Source: DATKZH01 sp964475955
Lineage (GTDB): Bacteria; Planctomycetota; Planctomycetia; Pirellulales; Thermoguttaceae
NCBI GenBank assembly: GCA_964475955.1
Contig: CAYYZY010000040.1
Location: 1 to 48,814, forward strand
Length of the DNA stretch: 48,814 nt
Direction of reading: 5' to 3'
How positions within the stretch are numbered: the stretch's first letter is position 1; each line of letters opens with the position of its first letter. The notes beneath the pieces are model-generated. The model was not told where the DNA came from and searched no databases. It saw only the letters and a list, made by a program, of their open reading frames with translations. Shown in pieces: positions 8,901-15,492 of the stretch. Position numbers and translations under genes: made by a program.

Positions 8901-9068
8901 CGGAACGCGGACGACGTCGCCTTCCTCCTCACCCGTGCCGTTGAACACGGGGGCGACGATCAGTACCCGGTGCCCCTGTTTGCGGTACTCCCGGCTGAAC
9001 ATCTCGACGGAGCGCGCGACGCCCCCCACGTGCGGGAGGTACGTGTTGGTGAGCATCAAGATGTTCAT
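5982..9068 (-). CDS. Fusion: GT4 glycosyltransferase + alkaline-phosphatase-superfamily domain
   Basis: A 1028-aa two-enzyme protein. Residues 1 to about 385 are a GT-B glycosyltransferase family 4 protein: an N-terminal glycine-rich loop (NTYLPHVGGVARSV), HHTMYEQYTHYV typical of 1,2-diacylglycerol 3-glucosyltransferase-like enzymes, VGHVGRLAPEKN, and the donor-site motif FASLSETQGIVLVEAMAAG. After a linker, residues from about 463 (GLILVQIDGLSRSQLERAF) form a type I phosphodiesterase/alkaline-phosphatase-like domain, with VHVNFLGYDEQAHRRGP near 685, YSDHGQEP near 732 and SHGGPGNEETRGFALLPG near 926. A hydrophobic stretch at about 600-635 suggests a membrane anchor inside the second domain. 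ATG 9068 was chosen because the GT fold begins there. A role in making and trimming a glycolipid or envelope polymer is inference. The sigma-54 activator gene is 123 bp upstream on the same strand. Confidence 0.85.
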   Translation of the reverse strand: MNILMLTNTYLPHVGGVARSVEMFSREYRKQGHRVLIVAPVFNGTGEEEGDVVRVPAIQNFNGSDFSVRLPIPGFLMAALRAFRPDIVHSNHPFLLGDTALRIGADFNVPLVFQHHTMYEQYTHYVPADSPALKRFVVDLSTGYANLCDLVFAPSESVAAVLRRRGVRTPIAVVPTGVDVGRFSEGEGRRLRRNLGIPSDALVVGHVGRLAPEKNLPFLAEAVARFLREQPRARFLLVGDGPSVEEIDRVFGRHDVFDRLHRAGTLEGQALVDAYHAMDLFAFASLSETQGIVLVEAMAAGCPVVALDGPGVREVVEDRHNGRLLESERADDFAAALDWAAGRVGGGQSELRRAARRTAERFAMPRCARRALSLYEEVSGSEGAAKKGADGWEGTAWHAALRRIETEWDLVAARTRAAGTAMFGEEPRFQWLRRPFRLLARLFSRTRWLLCAAGRTPPPREASDPGLILVQIDGLSRSQLERAFRRGRLPWLRRLVRRRHYRLHTLYSGIPSSTPAVQGELFYGTKVAVPAFGFADRRTGKITRMYEAQPAAEVEDRLAAPGEPLLEGGSAYADVYSGGARESHYCASTKGWDEIGRTMNPFSLALFIVLHLWTAARVVVLLALESILAVFDCLQGAFRGRDLWKELQFVPTRVAICVLLREMVTSGAAMDAARGLPVVHVNFLGYDEQAHRRGPASAFAHWTLRGIDDAMRRIWKVARRSDHRDYQVWVYSDHGQEPTVAYQALAGRSIQEAVADVLGEVGSSEGGNGDSREFGIQYHRSRWLGGGRWLRMLSGRHLLSRIRHEAAEDRVLVAAIGPIGHVYPANQLTGEHRDRVARRLVNEAKVPLVLAAPDEEEQEEEAVAWTGRGRFRLPGDAAEILGPDHPFLHEAARDLVAACHHPDAGALVISGWSPQGPPVSFSEENGSHGGPGNEETRGFALLPGSVELPASAEGYLRPLHLRGAVFEALRASGPTSQDGQAEAAAATAPEGDADRQLRGPAPRVAERAAPEPERERLGQSPFDVQKTE

Positions 9069-9191
9069 CGGCTCATCATCGGACGGATCGCACGCGGTCG
9101 ACGCCGCGGATCGGCGGCCGGTTCTCGGTTCATGGTAACCGGCGGACCGCGAGCGCACAAAGGCACCGCGGCGAGATCCGGCCCCCTCGGA

Positions 9192-10226
9192 TCAAGCGAC
9201 CGCGACGGGGGCGCCGACATCGGCCCCGCGGGGGTGATCGTCGGGCTCGGAAAGCCGCCAACGCTTGAGTTTTCGCTGCAAGGTCCGCACGGAGATACCC
9301 AGCGATCGGGCGGCGCGCGTCCGGTTGTCGTCGAACCGGCGCAGCGCCTGGCGGATCGCGGCCTGCTCCAGCTCCTCGAGCGTCATGTCGCTGGGAAGAT
9401 CCGGCCACGGCTCATCGAGCGCGGGCTTCTCGCGCGCCATGGCCGGCAGGTCGTCGAGCGTGAGCCGATCGGAGTCGGCGAGCACCATCATGCTCTCGAT
9501 GCAGTTGCGCAGTTGGCGCACGTTGCCCGGCCAATCGTACGTCACCAGGTACTGCTCCAGGTCGCGGTCCAGGGCCGGCGGGATCCGGTGATACGTTTCG
9601 GCCAACTCGGCGAGGAAGTGCCGCACGAGAAGCGGGACGTCGTCGCGGCGTTCCCGAAGCGGAGGCAGCGGAATCATCACCACGTTCAAGCGATAGTAGA
9701 GGTCTTCGCGGAAGTCGCCGGCGGCGACCATCCTCTCAAGCCCCTTGTTCGTGGCGGCGACGACGCGCACGTCGACCGTCTCCGACCCGTTGCCGCCCAC
9801 GGGCGTAATCGAGCGGCTCTCGAGGACGCGGAGCAGTTTCGCTTGGGAAGTGAGCCGCAGGTCTCCGATTTCGTCGATGAAAAGCGTGCCGCCGTCTGCC
9901 GCCTTGAACCGCCCGTGCCGATCGGTGGTGGCCCCGGTGAAAGACCCCTTAACGTGTCCGAACAGTTCGCTTTCAACCAGCGTGTCGGGAACGGCGGCCA
10001 TGTTGACGGCAGAGAAAGGTCCGGCGCGGCGAGGGCTGTTGCGGTGGACCGCTCGCGCGGCCAACTCCTTTCCGGTGCCCGACTCTCCGACCAGCAGAAC
10101 GATGGCGTCGCTTTCGGCCACTCGCCGGATTTGTTCGAACACCTGGTGCATCGGCTGCGAAGCGCCGACGAGGCCTTCGAACTCGTGCTCGTGCGAAGCC
10201 TTGGCGTCTCTGGCAATCGTCAACAT
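9192..10226 (-). CDS. Sigma-54-dependent transcriptional activator without sensor domain
   Basis: A 344-aa enhancer-binding protein. Residues about 17-245 are the AAA+ domain: Walker A GESGTGKE, the sigma-54 contact loop as GSFTGA (usual form GAFTGA), Walker B GGTLFIDEIGDL, and the arginine-finger region FREDLYYRLNV. Residues about 290-335 form a Fis-type helix-turn-helix (NRTRAARSLGISVRTLQRKL). Only about 16 residues precede the AAA+ domain, so there is no receiver, GAF or PAS input, as in PspF; control would need a partner protein. The ATG at 10226 follows AGGAGG at good spacing. It lies between the IscA-like gene (160 bp upstream) and the GT4 fusion on the same strand. I found no clear -24/-12 promoter nearby, so its targets are unknown. 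Confidence 0.92.
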   Translation of the reverse strand: MLTIARDAKASHEHEFEGLVGASQPMHQVFEQIRRVAESDAIVLLVGESGTGKELAARAVHRNSPRRAGPFSAVNMAAVPDTLVESELFGHVKGSFTGATTDRHGRFKAADGGTLFIDEIGDLRLTSQAKLLRVLESRSITPVGGNGSETVDVRVVAATNKGLERMVAAGDFREDLYYRLNVVMIPLPPLRERRDDVPLLVRHFLAELAETYHRIPPALDRDLEQYLVTYDWPGNVRQLRNCIESMMVLADSDRLTLDDLPAMAREKPALDEPWPDLPSDMTLEELEQAAIRQALRRFDDNRTRAARSLGISVRTLQRKLKRWRLSEPDDHPRGADVGAPVAVA

Positions 10227-10386
10227 GGGCGGAACCTCCTCGCTTCTTCTATTACGGCTCCCGGGAGAAACTCTCCGAAGTTCTCTGCAAACGGCGCCGC
10301 GACGGCCGTTCGTCTCGTCTGGGACGCGGGCGCCGCCGTCGCCGGTGCGGCGGGCGCACCGCGCGGCCGTCGCCGCGGCGGTCGCG

Positions 10387-10644
10387 TTACTTCAGGACCA
10401 GCCGGGAAGCGTCTTCTTCGTAGTCGAGTTCGCGGCCGTTCAGACGATCCAAGGTGGGCTTGTCCGTGACGATCAACGTCTCCCCTTCATGTTCGACCGT
10501 CGTGTCGCCCGGCCGCTCCCGATCGATGGCCAATTTCACCGACCCGTCAATGATTCCCAGACGAAAGCGCGGCTCGTCGACCTCGCGGACTTCCAACAAG
10601 GTCGCCTTGAGGGTCTGCGCTGCGGCATCAGTGATCTGAAACAT
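10387..10644 (-). CDS. HesB/IscA-like small protein lacking cysteines
   Basis: An 85-aa protein, MFQITDAAAQTLKATLLEVR at the start, with the beta-strand pattern of the A-type Fe-S carrier (HesB/IscA) fold: FRLGIIDGSVKLAIDRERPG, then ETLIVTDKPTLDRL. The three conserved Fe-S cysteines of IscA/ErpA are absent; I see no cysteine at all, so it should not carry a cluster in the usual way. The ATG at 10644 is set by a near-perfect AAAGGAGG Shine-Dalgarno; a longer in-frame start exists at 10680 without such a site. The upstream leader contains a perfect 7-bp-stem hairpin. It may be cotranscribed with the sigma-54 activator. Similar cysteine-free HesB-like proteins are known in databases without assigned function. 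Confidence 0.75.
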   Translation of the reverse strand: MFQITDAAAQTLKATLLEVREVDEPRFRLGIIDGSVKLAIDRERPGDTTVEHEGETLIVTDKPTLDRLNGRELDYEEDASRLVLK

Positions 10645-10683
10645 GGCATTACCTCCTTTGACCAAACGCTCGATCTGCACCCT

Positions 10684-10703
10684 GCCCGCGTTGCAGCGCG
10701 GGC
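10684..10703 (-). promoter_or_regulatory. Hairpin in leader of the IscA-like gene
   Basis: GCCCGCG and CGCGGGC form a perfect 7-bp inverted repeat around a 6-nt loop, 40 bp before the start codon of the IscA-like gene. It may be an operator or an RNA stem. No other support. Confidence 0.35.
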
Positions 10704-10791
10704 TCGATCCAGCTTTTTCGATTCTAGGCGGCGCCCCGGGCCGCGGACATCAGGATTAGGCCATCTTGTCGCTGGAGCATTTCCCGGCGAA

Positions 10792-11038
10792 CCGATGGGG
10801 GATTCTCCCATCGGCGGCCGGTGCGCGGGGGGGATCCCCGGCCCAGGGGGAAGGCAAGCGGCCGGCTTAGACCCTCGTTCTCAGGCTCCGCCTGGGGACG
10901 CCCTAACGCGAGGCTCCGCCTCGCCCCGACCTCGGAAGACGGCCGGGGCAGGGCGATCTGTAGGGTGCGTGCTTGCACGCACGCGGGAAAACCGTGCTCT
11001 CCGCGTGGGTGCAAGCACCCACCCTACGGGTTTCCCGA
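10792..11038. repeat. Intergenic hairpins
   Basis: CCGATGGG and CCCATCGG pair at 10792-10814. A longer imperfect hairpin at about 10960-11030 has arms GTAGGGTGCGTGCTTGCA and TGCAAGCACCCACCCTAC. A similar GTGCTTGCACCCACGCG lies at 41-57, so this is a dispersed family. No gene is evident between 10704 and 11060. Confidence 0.6.
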
Positions 11039-11060
11039 CAAAGCCTGGCCAGAAACGGGC

Positions 11061-11264
11061 CTACTCCGGCCCGTGTTCGGCCGCTCGCCGCGGGGTAACG
11101 GAAGGCTCACTGCCGGGCCGTTTCGGCGCGCGTCTCACGACACGGCGGCCGCTGCGCTCCTGCTGTTCGCGGAGGTCACGGCAAATCGCCTCGAGATCGT
11201 AGCCGAACCGCCGCGCGTATTCGTCGCGCAGCCGACGAACCTCGCTGACTATCGGATCGTCATA
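11061..11264 (-). pseudogene. Frameshifted partner gene of a PIN toxin
   Basis: A 67-codon frame reading YDDPIVSEVRRLRDEYARRF followed by GYDLEAICRDLREQQERSGR. This matches a small protein family (D-P-I-V-x-E-V-R, RFxYDLxAI) that is commonly encoded beside PIN-domain toxins. It has no usable start: the ATG that should begin it (11261-11263) is out of frame and reads only four codons to a TAG. A small deletion right after the start codon would explain this. The ATG overlaps the end of the toxin remnant, as in an intact pair. Confidence 0.6.
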
Positions 11265-11419
11265 CCCTGATCAGCTCCTGCGGCGTGCAGATGATCGGCG
11301 GCGACGCGTCGGACGCCAGTACCACCTCATGACCGCTGGTTCCCGGCAGTGACCAGATCCGCACTCATGCGCGACGCCAAATAGCCGAAGACCGATGTTT
11401 CCAGGTACACGGCGTCCAT
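11262..11419 (-). pseudogene. PIN-domain toxin remnant with large internal deletion
   Basis: From ATG 11419 the frame reads MDAVYLETSVFGYLASRMSA then DLVTAGNQRS and hits TGA at 11327-11329 after 30 codons. This is the first strand and helix of a PIN-domain ribonuclease, with the first acidic site (LETSVFGYL). In a shifted frame the sequence resumes as ASDASPPIICTPQELIRV and a TGA overlapping the partner gene's ATG; PIICTPQEL is the typical C-terminus of such toxins. About 80 central residues, including the other acidic catalytic positions, are gone. Non-functional. Confidence 0.65.
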
Positions 11420-11839
11420 CAGGGTTCAGATCCTAGTCTGTTGCAGAACGGGCAAGCTTACCCGCCGAAAATCGCATCGCGGCCCTCGATGCGGCGCGGT
11501 GGCCGGAGCGTCGTCCTCGTGCTCACAGGTGACTGCCCCTGAGAAGCACGACCTGCCTGCAAGCAACGAGTGGCACGCTGGGGGAAGAAGTAGAGGGAAG
11601 CATACACGGTCTCATGATGCCGATGCAAGCCGCGCGGGCCTTGCGAGCGCCCCCTCGCCTGAGGGGGGTTCGCGGCCGTAGGTGGGCCGCATCTGGAGGA
11701 CGGCGCACGGCCGACTCGCGCACCCGCCCGCCCGTCCAGCCGGCCGGGCGACTCGTCAAGGCAGCTCGATCCCTGCTACAATCCGGGGAACGACCACATC
11801 CTGCCACCAACGGGAAAGACCAAACGAGGCGCCGAGACC
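11420..11839. other. Intergenic region upstream of the PhoD-like gene
   Basis: No gene or repeat recognised in most of this stretch. Its last 90 bases hold a plausible promoter for the PhoD-like gene. Confidence 0.5.
11753..11782 (+). promoter_or_regulatory. Possible sigma-70-type promoter for the PhoD-like gene
   Basis: TACAAT at 11777-11782 is a good -10 hexamer. TCGTCA at 11753-11758 is a weak -35, 18 bp away. The start codon is 58 bp downstream of the -10. Confidence 0.35.
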
Positions 11840-14554
11840 ATGAAGAACATCTCACGTCGCGGGTTTGTGAAAAGGGCGGCCGCCGTGCCGGCCGTCGGCT
11901 GCCTGGCCGGCGCAGTGCCGGAAATCTCGCTGGAAGCGGCCGAGCGGGCGGAGGACGCCTATCGCTCCCAGTGGCACCGCATGCCCGACCGCTACTGGAC
12001 CGGGCCGGCCACCTGGGCCAACCCGTGGGAAGACTGGCAGATCCAGCGGGGCAAGCTCGTTTGCACAAAGCCGGGCGGCGGGAACCGGACCGTCCACTGC
12101 CTCACCCACCAGCTCAACGACGGCCGGGCCGAGGCCCAGGTCGCCGTCACGGTGGAGTACTGCGGTGCGAAGGCGACGGAGACCGGCGAGGGGCTCGTCG
12201 ACCAGATCGGGAAGGGCTCCGACGGCAAAGCGCTCGGCTCGGCCGGGATGGAGGTCGGCATCCGCGTTAGGGACCCGATCGACGACTACCGCAGCCGCCT
12301 CCTGTTCGGCTCCGGCACGCACGTGGGGATCACCGGGACGGGCGACCTGGTGATCGGGCGCCGGGCCCGGTTCCAGTCGCCCGAGCTGGCCGCCGCGCTG
12401 GCCGCCGGCAAGCCGGTCCGGCTGGTGTGCACGATTCGCCCCGAGCCGGGCGGCGACACTTTTGCGATCGAGCTTCGCGCGGCGGAACCGGCCGGCGATT
12501 CCGTGTCCCGGCCCGCGGTCGTCTACGGCACCCTCCGGCAGCCGGGAATCCCCGCCGACCGGGTGACCGGCAACGTCGCCCTGGTCAACAACCTGCCGGA
12601 GAAGGTGGCCGAGGTCAAGCCGCGGGGCCTGTACGCGTTCTCCGACTGGACGATCGCCGGGCCCAAGGTGACCGCCGCGGAGGACCAGGCGTTCGGCCCC
12701 ATCCTGTGGACGCTCTACACGCTCAGCGGCGGCGTGATGAAGATGACGGCCCAGATGCCGCCCTTGGGCAAGGCCGACCGCGATACGGCCGAGCTGCAAA
12801 CGCGCTGCGGCGGCGCGTGGCAGACGATCGCCACCGCCCGGATCGACCCACTCTCGCACACGGCCACCTTCCGCGTGCCCGGCTGGGACGATACGAAGGA
12901 CTCGCCGTACCGCGTCGTCTGGACCCAGGCGTTCACCGACAACACGAGCCGGCAGTACACCTGGTCGGGCACCGTGCGCAGGGACCCGAAAGAGAAGCCC
13001 GAAATCGTGGTGGCCGGCTACTGCTGCTTCACCGACTACCTGTTCCCCAACGCCGACGTCGCCCGGCAAACCGTCCAGGTCGATCCCGACGTGATGTTTT
13101 TCATGGGCGACCAGATCTACGAGAACGTGGGCGGCTTCGGCATCATCCGCCGGGGCGATCTGCACCGGATGACGGTCAACTACCTCCGCAAGGTCGCGCT
13201 GGTGGGGTGGAGCTTCCGCGAGCTGACCAAGGACCGGCCGACCGTGTGGATGCCCGACGACCACGACGTCTACCAGGGCAACCTTTGGGGCGCCGGCGGG
13301 CGGAAGATCACGATGGAGGAATGGACGAGCAAGACGGCGTATCAAGGGGCCCGGTGCGTCGGCTCGAAGGGGGGTTACGTGCAGCCGGCCGAGTTCGTCA
13401 AGGCCGTCGAGCGCACGCAGACCGCCCACCTGCCCGACCCCTTCGACCCTACCCCGGTCAAACAGGGGATCGGCGTCTATTACACGGCGATGAACTACGG
13501 GCGCGTCAGCTTCGCGATCCTGGAGGACCGCAAGTTCAAGTCGGGCCCCATGGCCGTGTTCGAGCACGAGAGCCACCGGCCCGACTGGATCACCAGCCGC
13601 GCGTCGGCCCGGGCGGCCGACGTGACCGAGGCCGTGCTGCTCGGCGAGCGGCAACTCGAATTCCTCCGCCACTGGGCGGCCGACTGGCACGGGGCCGACG
13701 CGAAGATGACCGTCTCGCAAACCATCTTCGCCGGCGCAGCCACGCACCACGGTGCGCCCGGCCATTTCCTCGTGGCCGACATGGACTCCAACGGCTGGCC
13801 ACAACACGGGCGCGCCGCGGCGCTGGAGATCATCCGCCGCGCCCACGCGCTGATGCTCGGCGGCGACCAGCACCTGCCCACGATCATCCAGCACGGTATC
13901 GGCCAGTATCACGACGCCGGTTTCTCCTTCTGCGTGCCCGCCGGCGCCACCGGCTACCAGCGCTGGTGGCGGCCGGAAGAAATCCCCGAGATGGAGCGGA
14001 CGGGCCAGCGCCACGACGATCGGCCCAACACGGGCGAGTACGCCGACGGGTTCGGCAACCTGCTCGACGTGCACGCCGTGGCCAACCCGCCGCTGGAGCG
14101 GAACTGGGAGTCGCGGCTCGACATGGGGCGGAAGAAGTCGGCCGGCTTCGGAGTGGTCCGCGTCGACAAGGCGCACGGCACGTTCACCCTCGAGGCGTGG
14201 CCGGTCGGCGTCGATCCGACCCGGCCCGGGGCGGCCGACGCCCAATACCCGGGGTGGCCGATGACCGTCACGGTGGACGACCTGGCCGGCGCCGCCAACC
14301 CCACGCTTCCGCCCGTCGTGCTGGAAGGCTGGGACCAGGACACGCTGCCCGTCGTGGAGGTCCGCGACGCAACCGGCGAACTGGTGACCATGGCCCGCAT
14401 GCCGGGCGCACGCTTCGCGCCGCACGTCTTCGATGCCCAGGGCGAGTACACGGTGCGCCTACTTCAGCCCGAGGCCGCGGCGCCGCGCCACCGCGTGGTG
14501 AAGACGTTCGAGAAGGTCCGCCCCGGCCAAGGCGGAAGCCTTGTGGCGCCGTAA
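11840..14554 (+). CDS. Tat-exported PhoD-like metallophosphatase
   Basis: A 904-aa protein. The N-terminus MKNISRRGFVKRAAAVPAVG carries a twin-arginine motif (SRRGFVK) and an Ala-rich core, so export by Tat is expected. Residues about 40-270 resemble a concanavalin-like beta sandwich (domain assignment tentative). Residues about 385-760 are PhoD-like: VMFFMGDQIYEN near 422 and MPDDHDVYQGN near 470 give metal-ligand Asp/Asn/His residues, and ALMLGGDQHLPTI near 673 supplies the late GD-H motif. PhoD enzymes are Ca/Fe-dependent phosphodi- or monoesterases that release phosphate from organic substrates in the periplasm; planctomycetes carry many divergent paralogues, so substrate is open. The C-terminal 130 residues form another beta domain. 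It converges with the Uma2 gene over a hairpin that may terminate both. Confidence 0.87.
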   Translation: MKNISRRGFVKRAAAVPAVGCLAGAVPEISLEAAERAEDAYRSQWHRMPDRYWTGPATWANPWEDWQIQRGKLVCTKPGGGNRTVHCLTHQLNDGRAEAQVAVTVEYCGAKATETGEGLVDQIGKGSDGKALGSAGMEVGIRVRDPIDDYRSRLLFGSGTHVGITGTGDLVIGRRARFQSPELAAALAAGKPVRLVCTIRPEPGGDTFAIELRAAEPAGDSVSRPAVVYGTLRQPGIPADRVTGNVALVNNLPEKVAEVKPRGLYAFSDWTIAGPKVTAAEDQAFGPILWTLYTLSGGVMKMTAQMPPLGKADRDTAELQTRCGGAWQTIATARIDPLSHTATFRVPGWDDTKDSPYRVVWTQAFTDNTSRQYTWSGTVRRDPKEKPEIVVAGYCCFTDYLFPNADVARQTVQVDPDVMFFMGDQIYENVGGFGIIRRGDLHRMTVNYLRKVALVGWSFRELTKDRPTVWMPDDHDVYQGNLWGAGGRKITMEEWTSKTAYQGARCVGSKGGYVQPAEFVKAVERTQTAHLPDPFDPTPVKQGIGVYYTAMNYGRVSFAILEDRKFKSGPMAVFEHESHRPDWITSRASARAADVTEAVLLGERQLEFLRHWAADWHGADAKMTVSQTIFAGAATHHGAPGHFLVADMDSNGWPQHGRAAALEIIRRAHALMLGGDQHLPTIIQHGIGQYHDAGFSFCVPAGATGYQRWWRPEEIPEMERTGQRHDDRPNTGEYADGFGNLLDVHAVANPPLERNWESRLDMGRKKSAGFGVVRVDKAHGTFTLEAWPVGVDPTRPGAADAQYPGWPMTVTVDDLAGAANPTLPPVVLEGWDQDTLPVVEVRDATGELVTMARMPGARFAPHVFDAQGEYTVRLLQPEAAAPRHRVVKTFEKVRPGQGGSLVAP

Positions 14555-14558
14555 GGGC

Positions 14559-14586
14559 AGAAAAAGGGGACGCAGCTCTTTTTCTT
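14559..14586. terminator. Bidirectional terminator-like hairpin
   Basis: AGAAAAAG and CTTTTTCT form a perfect 8-bp stem around an 11-nt loop, with T/A runs on either side, between the convergent PhoD-like and Uma2 genes. A two-way terminator fits the position. Confidence 0.45.
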
Positions 14587-14593
14587 TTGAACG

Positions 14594-15274
14594 CTACGGC
14601 TTATTCCGCAGGTCGAACGCCCAATGCCCTCGGCGATCGCGGTGGCTATCGAGCCGGAAGGAGCAGCCGAAGACGCGGGAGGCCAGGAAGCCGTCGGCGT
14701 CGGGCTCGACCGCCTCGTAGCCCGACGGGCCCGGCCCGTGGATGCGGAAGACGATCGGCTCGGTGCGGGCGTCGGCCAGCCAGAACTCGCCGATGCCGGC
14801 CCTGTAGTACGCCTCGGGCAATCGGCGCGTATCCTTGCCCACCGAGCTGTCGCTGACGATCTCCACGATCAAGTCCGGCGGACCTTCGAGCTCGATGTAC
14901 GATCCGGGTTCCCGGGAAGCGCTGGGCACGAGCCGAACTCGACCCGTGTCGAGCGCGTCGTGAGAGACGAACACGACGTCGGGCTCCACGGACATGTCGG
15001 CCTGGGGACAGGAGACACGCGTGCTATCGGTGAACAGATGTCCAAGATCGCCGTCCTTGACCCGGCCCGCAATGACCCGAATCAATTCCGTCTTCAGCGT
15101 GCCATGGCAGAAGAGATTCTCCGGCGACATGTCGACCTCGATCCTGCCCGAGAGGTAATCGATCCTGCCCGTCTGCGGGAAATCCTCCGACTGGGCCCAA
15201 CGGCGGAAGTCGGCGAGCGACCGAATCGTGAGAGGGATTTCGACCTGCTCTTGGAAGATCACCGAAGTCGCCAT
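14594..15274 (-). CDS. Uma2-family (DUF820) PD-(D/E)XK nuclease-like protein
   Basis: A 226-aa protein of the Uma2/DUF820 family, a restriction-endonuclease-like fold that is greatly expanded in cyanobacteria and planctomycetes. Motifs in order: IDYLSGRIEVDMSPENLFCH at about 40-60 (E of the strand entering the core), VEPDVVFVS (catalytic D near 98), and PPDLIVEIVSDSS (E of ExV near 135), then LPEAYYRAGIGEFWLAD, the family signature. The active-site acidic residues appear present. Biological role is unknown for the family. ATG 15274 was taken rather than the adjacent GTG. Confidence 0.88.
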   Translation of the reverse strand: MATSVIFQEQVEIPLTIRSLADFRRWAQSEDFPQTGRIDYLSGRIEVDMSPENLFCHGTLKTELIRVIAGRVKDGDLGHLFTDSTRVSCPQADMSVEPDVVFVSHDALDTGRVRLVPSASREPGSYIELEGPPDLIVEIVSDSSVGKDTRRLPEAYYRAGIGEFWLADARTEPIVFRIHGPGPSGYEAVEPDADGFLASRVFGCSFRLDSHRDRRGHWAFDLRNKP

Positions 15275-15492
15275 CACGGCACCTCAGCAAGTGTGATTTC
15301 GGCTTAGCCCTCTCGTTCGCAGGCTCCAGCTTGGGAACCAGAAGAAGCTCCAGGGGTGCGCAGCAGGACCGTGCTCGCCATTATCCCCCATTTTACGCGC
15401 ACGACTAGGCGGGCAACAAGGGTATTCGTGGGGGGGGCCCGAGGTGCTGGCGCTCTTCTCGCGGAAGCTCACCCCGATTCCGAGACCCTGAC
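15275..15492. other. Intergenic stretch
   Basis: This 218-bp gap holds a half copy of the CCAGCTTGGGAACC hairpin family near 15327-15340 and nothing else I can identify. Confidence 0.5.

Noticed and set aside
10645..11839. Sigma-54 (-24/-12) promoter near the activator gene
   Set aside because: I looked for TGGCAC-N5-TTGC-type sites and found no acceptable match.
11852..14425. 857-codon frame opposite the PhoD-like gene
   Set aside because: Shadow of a GC-rich gene; composition is Arg/Gly/Val/Leu-rich without motifs, and the plus strand has a Tat signal and phosphatase motifs.
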